A program made the translations under genes and the position numbers. A stretch of 64,000 nt of DNA. Origin: Poa pratensis (lineage: Eukaryota; Streptophyta; Magnoliopsida; Poales; Poaceae). Location of the stretch: contig CAMZMU010000060.1 of assembly GCA_947311845.1 (NCBI GenBank), forward strand, positions 4,553,860 to 4,617,859, written 5' to 3'. Under the pieces are notes generated by a model. That model saw only the letters and a list, made by a program, of their open reading frames with translations. It did not search any database and had not been told where the DNA came from. Positions 55,674 to 64,000 of the stretch are shown piece after piece (position 1 is the first letter of the stretch; each line of letters starts with the position of its first letter).

Positions 55674-58290
55674 TATTTGCCTCTTGATGCTCTATTTTGT
55701 TTTTCAACTCTTATCCTTATGAGAGCATCATTAAAATCTTCAAGCCAAGCTAAAAGGCATTAAAAAAAGCGCTTTTGGGAGCCAACCCATTATCTTTTGT
55801 TTCCAGTATTAGTCAAGGTGCTGTTTACTTCTGTAGCAATGCCTTTGTATCTTTATTTTCTTGCATTGTTGTGCCAAGTAGAGCCTCTAATATAAAGATG
55901 ATGCTAGATTTGGATTTCTGCGCAGGAACAGATTTCTGCTGTTCGCCGTTTTGCTTCTGTAAAATCACAGAAAAATTATTTAAATCTGAAAATTTTGTGC
56001 GTGAACCTCAGATATGTACGCATCATTCGTTGGTTTTGAGTTTTTCGATCTGGGCAACGTAAGTGCCTCGAAAAAATTCGTCTTTACGGACTATTCTGTT
56101 TTAGACAGATTATATCTCTTATTTTGCATTCTCCCTTTTACTAGTGTTGAGTGGAATTCTTTTTTAGGGTGAAGAGCTTCACATAACATCAGTGGCTATA
56201 GCTAATGTTTAAAGTAATGGTCATATTTTATATCTATACAGAACATGTGAGTTTTTGATTGTGCATTAACGCTCTAATGAGAATTACTCTGAGTTTGGTG
56301 TGGTGGAAGTTTTCAAGAGTCAAGAGAGAAGGATGATATAATGCGATCAAGAAGAGTGAAGAGCTTAAGCCTGGGGATGCTCCCATGGATCACCCCAGCA
56401 AATTTCAAGAAGACTCAAGCGTCTAAGCTTGGGGATGCCCAAGGCATCCCCTTCTTCATCACCAACTTATCAGGTCATCTCTAGTGAAACTATATTTTTA
56501 TTCTTTCACATCATAAGTGCTTTACTTGGAGCGTCTGTGTGCTTTTATTTTCAGTATGTTTTCTTTATTTTTCTTATGATCAACTTGGTTGGATCCTAGC
56601 ATTCTTGATTGGGAGAGAGACACGCTCCGCTTTTTCATTTGAATACTCCTATTCTTCACTTATACTTGTTGAGTATTCTTGTCTAGCTACTGCTATCCTT
56701 TTTAGCTCCTGTTTTTCATGCATCACTTATTCAGAGCTGTTAGTTCGTTTAGATAGAGTACTCTCTTGTTTCATTTATAATTATTTGGAGAGTTTGTGTT
56801 GAAATAAGTTGATTGAAAATGTTGCATGTGGTAGATGGTATAATGGAAAAGACTTACATATTCTTTTAGATCACTGTCTTGGATAATTTGATACTTGTCA
56901 ATTGTTTTGAGCTATCAATTAGTTCATGTTTAAGCTTTTGTATCATGTAAGTTAAAACCCATTAGTGAAGAAATACCGTAAAGCTTGTTGAATTTTGGTT
57001 TGCATGATTGGTATCTCTAAGGTCTAGATATTTTCTAGTAAAAGGGTTTGGTTAACAAGGAAGACAGTGTAGAGTCTTATAATGCTTGCAATATGTTTTC
57101 ATATAAGTCTTGTTGTGTCAGTTGATATCCTGTGTTTACTTCCAATAACCTTGCTAGCCTAAATCTGTACTGAGAGGGAATGCTTCTCGTGCAACCAAAT
57201 CCTTGAGCCAAAATTCATGTCATTTGTGTCCACCATAACTACCTATTATGTTGTATTTCCTTGCCACTCCAAGTAAATTTTTCATGTGCTACCTTTAAAC
57301 TATTCAAAAACTATTACTCCTTATTTGTGTCACTGTTTATTAGCTCATGAGGAAGTATGTGGGTTATTCTTTATTTAGCTTGTCAGACAGACTTTCACCA
57401 TCAGATTAGTGGCATATACATCCGCTTATCTGCTAATTTTGCAAAAAGAGCTGGCAAATGGGATGCCCAGTACCAATTAATTACAACTTTAACCACTTAA
57501 TTCTCTTCACATTTTTGCCCAGATTTATCAGACAAGCAATGATACCAGTGAAATATCTGCATGTGTAAACAAAAGAGAAAAAGAGGGATGATCTGCCTTG
57601 CTGGTAGAAATAACGTCCTTCATGGGAGCCGCTCTTGAAAGTCTGGTTGACAAGAGAGATATTGTTTTCACCCACTGCCATTCGTTGACAACAACATACA
57701 CCACTCAAAAACTTATTTTTACCTTCTATATGATTTCAAAAACTTAAAAAGCTCTAGCACATGATTTAATCCCTGCTTCCCTCTGCGAAGGGTCTTTCTT
57801 TTACTTTTATGTTGAGTCAGTCTTCCAACTTCTTTCTATCTCAGAAGCAAACACTAGTGTCAACTTTGGTGCAACAATTTTTATATGCTTGTATATTATA
57901 CTTATTATATTGCTTTGTGTTGACAAATATCTATGAGATATACATGTTGAAAGTTGAAAGCAATTGCTGAAGCTTAAATCTTCCTTTGTGTTGGTTAAAT
58001 ACCTTTTACTTAGAATCTATTGCTTTATGAGTTAACTCTTATGCAAAACTCTTTGATGCTTGTCTCGAAAGTACTATTCATGAAAAGTTTTTGCTTATAT
58101 GATTCAGTTGTTTGCTCATTATCTACTTGCTAGCAAACTATAGACCATTGACCAGGATCACTTCATTCATAACATGTGCTTTACAATACTATTTGATCAA
58201 GATTATGATGGTAGCATGTCACCTCAGAAATTATTTTGTTTTTATCGTTTTACCTACTTGAGGACGAGTAGAACTAAGCTTGGGGATGCT
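55674..58290. other. Element A: noncoding 3' region with polypurine-like motifs
   Basis: No credible gene. AAGCCTGGGGATG is at 56367, AAGCTTGGGGATG at 56425 and again at 58276-58288 just before the 3' LTR, where it serves as the polypurine tract. It is homologous in layout to 40325-43489 of element C. Confidence 0.7.
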
Positions 58291-59885
58291 TGATACGTCT
58301 CAAACGTATCTATAATTTCTGATGTTCCATGTTGATATTATACTAATTGCTACATGTTTTATATACACTTCATAGCATTTTTATGCATTTTTTGGGAATA
58401 ACCTATTAACAAGATGTCACAGTGCCAGTTCCTGTTTTCTGCTGTTTTTGTATTTCAGAAAAGCTGTTCTGGAAATATTCTCGGAATTGGACGAAACTTG
58501 GACAGGACCTCCTATTTTTCCAACACGTACATGGAGTCCAAAGGAGAGACGGAGGAAGGCCACGAGCCAGCCACACCATGTGGCGGCGCGGCTCCCCCTC
58601 CTGCAGCGCCGTGGGGTGGTGTGGGCCCCACGGGCGCCTCCAGCCCCCGCCCTTTCGCCTATTTATTCCTCCCGAGGGGAAAACCCTAAATACCTGAGCC
58701 TCCATCCACGAAAAGTTCCAGAGCCGCCACCGTCGTCAACCCTATCTCGGGAGGATTCTGAAGCTCTTTCCGGCAACCTGCCGGAGAGGGGAATCATGAC
58801 CGGAGGGCTCTACATCACCATGCCCGCCTCCGGAGTGATGCGTGAGTAGTTCATCCTTGGACTATGGGTCCATAGCAGTTGCTAGATGGTTGTCTCTCCA
58901 CTTTATGCTATCATGTTTAGATCATGTGAGCTGCCTATCATGATCAAGATCATCTTATTGTAATGCTACATGTTGTGTTTGTTGGGATCCGATGAATATT
59001 GAATACTATGTCAAGTTGATTATCAATCTATCTTATATGTTATTTATGATCTTGCATGCTTTCCGTTACTAGTAGATGCTTGTAACTCCAAGAGTTAGTA
59101 TTTATGCTAGATAGTGGGTTCATGCCTCCGGTAATCTGGAAGAGTGACAGCAACTTCTAAGATTGTGGATGTGGTGTTGCCACTAGGGATAAAATAACGA
59201 TGCTTAGCTTGAGGGTACGTCCGTTAAGTCTAATGCATTTGTTTACTTTACGCACATTGCTTAATGCAATTATCCGTTGCTTGCAACTTAATACCAACGG
59301 GGAACTCGGATGACAACCTGAAGGTGGATTATTAGTCATAGATGCTGTTGGATAACGTTCTATGTATTTTGTCATAATGCCCACATGAATATCATAGTAA
59401 TCATCATGTCATATATATGCATTGTCATGCGTTCAATATTTAGTCAATTGCCCAGCTGTAATTTGTTTACCCAGCATGTTAGTTATGTTTATGGAGAGAC
59501 ACCACTAGTGAACTGTGGACCCCGGTCCATTCTTTTACACTGATAATACAACCAACTGCAATCATTGTTCCTTTTCATCCTATGCAATTAAACATTGTTT
59601 ACCATACCATACGTTTAATCCTTTGTTTTCAGCAAGCCGGTGAGACTGAAAACCTCACTGTTTCGTTGTGACAAAGTAGTTTGATTGTGTTGTGTGCAGG
59701 TTCCACGTTAACAGCCGAACTCCCTGCAACAGCATATTTCTGGCGCGTTGATAACCTTCAGAAGTGCTTCTAATCCTACTGGTTCGATAACCTTGGTTTC
59801 ATACTGAGGGAAAACTTGCTGCTGCACTGCTTCATACCTTCCTCTTGGGGTCTCCCAGCGAACGTGTGTTATCACAGTAGTATCA
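58291..59885 (+). repeat. Element A 3' LTR
   Basis: TGATACGTCTCAAACG ... CAGTAGTATCA, followed by TSD GCCGC. It is the partner of 6768-8369. Confidence 0.95.
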
Positions 59886-60821
59886 GCCGCCAAGGCTGTG
59901 ATGCCGTTCCCTCCGAGCACCGGCGATCCCAAGGTGTACAAGGCGTGGAGGGCTCGCATGGAGAAGCTCATCGACTACGCCGACGGCGGACCGACGCCCG
60001 AAGTCACTCAGGCTCCCACCGTCGACAACCCTGGAGCCGCACAAGACAAGATTGGTGAACCACGGGCCCAGCCCCGTGGAGGATACCAAGCTGAGATGGA
60101 GCCTCCGCGAGCTGCTCCGCCGATGGCCAACCGGCCACATCAGGACCGGGGCAAGGCCATCTCTGTTGGGTCTTCAACCTCGGGTGAACAAGATCTTCAT
60201 GATGACCTCAACAATCGCCAGCGCAAGGATATGCGCACCCGCATCGAGCGTCGTTGGGAACGTCACCGCCAGGAAGATCGGGACGACGACCTCGCCGAGG
60301 GCTGCAACGCCCTCACCCCCGAGATTCGCCGCTTCGACTGGCCCAAGAAGTTCAATATTGACGTCCTTCGCTACGACGGCACCACCAACCCGCGGGACTT
60401 TCTGCAGATCTACTCTCTTGCTGCAATGGTCGCCGGGGCTGACGAGATCATGATGGCCAACTGGTTTCCGGGCTTGTAATGGAGAGCAAGCCCGGCAACC
60501 GACTCAGCGAGGCTGGGGGCTGAAGGAGGCTCTGGGGGCTGCCCAGGCGCTCCTCTCTTTCCCCCCAGATCAGTGCAAGGAAGACCCCCGCGCGAAAGCG
60601 TGGATCACCAGTCTGGAGAACCTGCTGAACTTCGCCCTCAAGTGTCACAATCCCGCAAGCTCTGCCTCAACGGTCCACGTCGGCATCGCTGAGCCCGAGG
60701 TCAACATTGCCGAACCCGAGCCAGTGCTCCCAGAGGAAGAACAACCTGAAGAGCTTCACGGGAAGCAGCAATGGAGCAGCCTGAGGAGGATGCTGGCCAA
60801 AGCTCCATCCTCAGTCATCGC
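59886..60821 (+). pseudogene. Element G: Tat-type gag fragment, right part
   Basis: The frame 59898-60479 gives MPFPPSTGDPKVYKAWRARM, a charged linker (RTRIERRWERHRQEDRDDD) and the capsid start CNALTPEIRRFDWPKKFN, then NPRDFLQIYSLAA, as in Tat-lineage gags such as those of B. It ends at ANWFPGL. After this comes DEDPRAK-type sequence (PREKAWITSLENLLNFAL near 60590) that in related gags usually lies upstream of the capsid, so the fragment may be rearranged. Element F cuts it at 60822. Confidence 0.7.
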
Positions 60822-62323
60822 TGATACGTGCATTTTATATCATCATTTATACAACTTTTAGTATCATATTAGAATGTTATTTCCATTGTAATATCATTAT
60901 TTTTACATGTTTTAGATGATTTATGGGACTTTCTTACAAAGTCCCTATTTTTGGTATTTAATTTCTGGGAGGCAGAAAACCTCCTTTTTCTTGTTTTTAA
61001 TGTTTCAGGAGCTACAGGTATCCAAATAATAAAAGGAAAATTACACAGCTATTTTTTCGTCGAGAGAAAGGCAGAAGCAAGAAGACTGAAGAGAGGAGAG
61101 CCACGAGGCCCAAAAGGGGTGGGCCCACGTGGCCAAAACCCTAGGCCGCGTGGGACCCACCAAACGGAGCCTCGGGCACTTCCTCGCCTGGGGATTTTTA
61201 GCACGTCTTCGTCCTCCCCGAAAAGTTACGCCCTAATTTTTCCAAGTCCATCCGAGGCCGTGGCGGCGGCGAAACTCCTGATTCCCTCCGAGGGAGGGTC
61301 AGACCCTGCTGCTCCAGAGCTCCGGAGGAGGGGGAAATCATCGTCATCGTCATCACCTCTCCTCCTTGGCGTGGGAGGAGGCCTCTACATCATCACCAAG
61401 ACCAGCACCATCTCCATCATCATCTCCGTGATCCACTCCGTAGTTTGAGAGTTGCTATACCCTAGATACTTGACTTGTGCTCCTATTCATGTTTGTGATT
61501 GAGTACTTGTCATTATTTGGAGGTGAAGTTATATTTTCAGATTGTGTTGTACCACTTATACCACTGAATATCATCATGTTTGCACGTTGTGAGTAGTTCC
61601 CGTATGTTCCTGAGGGCATAGGATGAATTGGCAATGATTTATATATGACATGTGTTGGTATTTTGTCAAGTGTTTATCTTTTATGTGATTCTATGATGGT
61701 GTTGTGCGAACGTCGACTGCACAACACTTCACCTTTATGGGCTCATAGGAGAACACCGTAGTGTAATAAATTGAGGCAGACTTGGGAGGACACGTAAACC
61801 CTTGACCGAGTCATGAAGTTGCAATATGAGGATATTAGTATCGGGGACTTTAGAGTGTAATGCTATGGTGGGACTTTATGTCTTAATAATTCTTGTGCAG
61901 TCATTTACTTGGCCACATGATCCATCATAAGGGGTTTAGTTTATTTATTTAGCTTTACCTAACAACGGCTCCATCCAAAGAAGATTAAAACTTGACAAGA
62001 TATTCAACGTGTTGTTTAATAAATCTCTATGCCTAACAATATCCATGCCGCCCTCGGGAACGTTCTCCACATATAAGTAACACATCACTTGAGCTTGTCC
62101 TCTTGCTACATAGAGGATTGGGCTTTCTCTCTTTGAGAGCTGTCACTTGCTACTATTTATTTTCAGCATTGCATCCATACAACCAAAAATACCAAAAACA
62201 CTTGCATCTTTTATTGTTCTATTTATCAATCTTGCTAACCAATACCTTCAGCTCCTCGTAGGTTCGACAACCTTTTCTAATTGAAAAGTACTACAATTGA
62301 TCTCCTGCACTTGGGAGCCATCA
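60822..62323 (+). repeat. Element F 5' LTR
   Basis: TGATACGTGCATTTTATATC ... TTGGGAGCCATCA, 1502 bases. The first third differs strongly from the C LTR and the rest is similar. Confidence 0.9.
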
Positions 62324-62334
62324 AGACACTTTTC

Positions 62335-62351
62335 TGGCGCCGTTGCCGGGG
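62335..62351 (+). other. Element F primer-binding site (tRNA-Asp)
   Basis: TGGCGCCGTTGCCGGGG, identical to that of element A. Confidence 0.9.
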
Positions 62352-62416
62352 AGCGTAGCGCTATTGGTAAGAAGTTTGGTAAGGAAACTTGAAAGCTGTT
62401 TTATCTCATTGTTACT

Positions 62417-62929
62417 ATGGCATTTATGAATCGTGCCTCACTGCATCTTGCTTTATATGAAAGTGCTTATGCCACTGCTCCTAAAGTGGTTGAAACTACT
62501 GTGTCTGAGGTACCTAAAGTGGGATTTAAAATTCCCGTTGGTCATGTTAAAAGAGTTATGAAAAATCCATTTACAGGTGATGGAACTAAGTCTGCACGAG
62601 AACATATGGAGTTAATTGAAGACATATGTGGTTTATTTAGACTTCCTGGTATTTCTGAAGATGAGGTAAAAAGAAAGTTATTATATCTGTCTTTATCTGG
62701 TAATGCTCGTGATTGGTGCAGGTCACTTATTGAAGAGGTTGTTATTAAATGGAATATCTGGAGGAAGGTTTTCTTTGTTAAATATTTTACTCCTAAAGAA
62801 GCCTATGAGAAACGTTGTTATATATTTAATTTCTGGCCACATCTGGGAGAGAGTATTACTCAAGCTTGGGGGAGGTTAAAGGAACTCCTTCGCAAGAATC
62901 CTTGTCATGATCTTACAAGAAAATACTAG
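62417..62929 (+). CDS. Element F: gag (N-terminal and capsid part)
   Basis: ATG 62417 lies about 65 bases after the primer site and opens 170 codons. The capsid-like part is KNPFTGDGTKSAREHMELIEDICGLFRLPG, quoted here only by its first motif KNPFTGDG and by LLYLSLSGNARDWCRSL, WRKVFFVKYFTP and LGESITQAWGRLKELLRK. These are typical of retrotransposon gag in the Athila lineage. It forms the particle around element RNA. A stop at 62927 and an overlap with the next frame suggest a shift or small deletion. Confidence 0.85.
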   Translation: MAFMNRASLHLALYESAYATAPKVVETTVSEVPKVGFKIPVGHVKRVMKNPFTGDGTKSAREHMELIEDICGLFRLPGISEDEVKRKLLYLSLSGNARDWCRSLIEEVVIKWNIWRKVFFVKYFTPKEAYEKRCYIFNFWPHLGESITQAWGRLKELLRKNPCHDLTRKY

Positions 62930-64000
62930 TAATTGGGATCTTGATAAAGGTAATGAGCCCTATTTTGATTATGGATATTCATGTGCAGAGAACTTCTCTA
63001 CTTCTTTGTTATTTAAAAATATGAGTGATACTTTTAATCTTGATCCTTATGTTATGATTGAGATAGCTAAAGGTTTTGCTAAGCATATTTGTGTCCCTCA
63101 AAGTGGTTTTGAAGTTTATGTTGAACCTGTTAAACAATCTGTTGTTGTTCCTAAAGTCATTAAACTGGTAGAACCATTGTCATCTGTGAAAATTGAGGAG
63201 TATGTTTAACCACTTCCATATCCAAATCAAGTTAAGGAGAATTTACTTATTGCCATTACTAACAAGAGTAAAAGAAGACGTTCTCAGCCTTATGAACAGG
63301 TGGAAGTCAACAGTCAAATTTCAATTATCAAACAATTAAATGAAGAAGACCCTGTTGATGTTTATTTATGTGAAGATGCTACTAAAGTTATTAAAGGTAA
63401 TTCGGCTAAGGTTGGTAAGCCTGTTATATCATGCTCTATTGGGACTTCAAGTTATCATGGTCTAAGTGATATTGGAGCAAGTATTAGTGTCATTCCATAT
63501 TCTCTTTATCTTGAAATCAAGTCTGATATTGATCCTCTCATTATGGAAGAGACAGGTATGACAATTCAACTTGCTAATAAAGAGTATATTAGTCCATTTG
63601 GGATTGTTAGAGATGTTGAAGTATTGGTTGGCAAAATTAAATACCCTGCTGATTTTATTGTGCTTGGTTGTCCTCAAGATTCTTTTTGTCCTATCATTTT
63701 TGGTAGACCTTTCTTAAACACTGTTGGTGCTGAAATTGATTTGCCTAAAGAGAAAGTGTTTATTAAATGTGCTGGCGAAAAACTTGAGTTCAATTTTTCC
63801 AAATTTGCTGATAAGCATGTTGTGAAAGAGCCAATTTCTGAAGATATAATTGGAACTCTTGCACATATAGCTGTAGCTTCAACAGATGTTGTAGAACGTT
63901 ATATGCTTAATCAAGATGAACCATTTAATGATGAGGAAAAAGATGCTTTAGAACAAATATTATGGCAACAACCACCACAATTACAATTGCATATCCCACC
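62907..64000 (+). pseudogene. Element F: gag C-terminal part and protease (open to window end)
   Basis: This frame has one TAA at 63207-63209 and is otherwise open to the end. The part before the stop is a linker (DPYVMIEIAKGFAKHIC). After it come a basic stretch (NKSKRRRSQPYE) and the aspartic protease, with KPVISCSIGTSSYHGLSDIG, the active-site DIGAS at about 63470, FGIVRDVEVLVGKIKYPADF and FGRPFLNTVGAEID. It cleaves the precursor in an active element. RT should follow beyond the window. The stop may be a mutation or a read-through site. Confidence 0.8.

Larger units (their letters stand above)
6768..59885 (+). mobile_element. Element A: Athila-like LTR retrotransposon without gag/pol, split by CACTA and B
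   Basis: This is the outermost complete element. Its LTRs at 6768-8369 and 58291-59885 are the same family in the same orientation and are flanked by the 5-bp TSD GCCGC (6763-6767 and 59886-59890). Own sequence is 8370-9586, 20838-20852 and 55565-58290, about 4 kb of internal DNA. The primer site matches tRNA-Asp. No gag, protease, RT or integrase can be found; an acidic ORF of unknown role occupies the coding part. It therefore looks like a non-autonomous derivative moved by a partner's enzymes. LTR divergence is clearly higher than in H, D or C, in line with its being an early insertion. Confidence 0.93.
60822..64000 (+). mobile_element. Element F: Athila-like LTR retrotransposon with gag and protease (runs off window)
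   Basis: This is the 5' part of an element: 5' LTR, tRNA-Asp primer site, gag and protease. The bases before it (ATCGC, 60817-60821) should reappear after its 3' LTR outside the window. The LTR is homologous to that of C, mainly in the second half (TTTGAGAGTTGCTATACCC on). Unlike A and C, it has coding capacity of the usual type. Confidence 0.9.

Noticed and set aside
6768..59885. The LTRs at 6.8 kb and 58.3 kb as two separate solo insertions
   Set aside because: Matching TSDs GCCGC at the outer edges, a primer site after the first, a polypurine tract before the second and a continuous internal ORF show one element.

Overview
This window is intergenic DNA of a large plant genome, almost certainly a grass of the wheat/barley/rye tribe (Triticeae). 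Nearly every base belongs to a transposable element. I see no free-standing host gene, rRNA, tRNA or CRISPR array. The evidence for a grass is the long-LTR gypsy elements, the CACTA transposon, the tRNA-type primer sites and the style of the LTRs. Family names I mention (Sabrina/WHAM/Fatima-like, Tekay/Del, Tat, Athila) rest on memory of motifs, not on a search.

The layout is a nested stack that can be resolved to the base, because five LTR elements and one CACTA element have both ends plus matching target-site duplications (TSDs). G, the oldest visible layer, is a Tat-type gag fragment at 6582-6767 and 59886-60821. Into or beside G lie E (1-6581, 3' half of a chromodomain Tekay-type element with a 3.9 kb LTR), A (6768-59885, TSD GCCGC) and F (60822 to the window end, 5' part of an Athila-like element). 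A was hit by a CACTA transposon (9587-20834, TSD CTT) and by B (20853-55559, minus strand, Tat-type, TSD GTTTT). The CACTA was hit by H (11343-19117, minus strand, TSD GGTAG). B was hit by C (23264-45033, Athila-like, no gag/pol, TSD CCGCC). C was hit by D (25850-39797, Tekay-type, 4 kb LTRs, TSD AAAAT). In A, in C and in the antisense ORF of B, dropping the insert and one TSD copy leaves the local reading frame running across the junction, which confirms the nesting.

E, D, B and F carry retroviral-type gag/pol genes, all broken by small frameshifts or stops. D also has an extra ORF before gag. B and H carry a spliced antisense ORF of the PF04195 'putative gypsy type transposon' kind. H has lost RT, RNase H and integrase yet has almost identical LTRs. 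A and C have no gag/pol but share an unusual ORF with an acidic stretch, a repeated YYERGKYG-like motif and a hydrophobic segment.

The CACTA element has no visible transposase. It carries three cellular-type ORFs: a B3-domain protein with Arg-Gly repeats, an unknown ORF cut by H, and an apparently intact Werner-type 3'-5' exonuclease. It also holds a perfect 40-bp palindrome. The most novel-looking signal is a small multi-exon reading frame inside the 4 kb LTRs of both D and E. Exon order, intron phase and a GC-AG second intron are the same in both elements.
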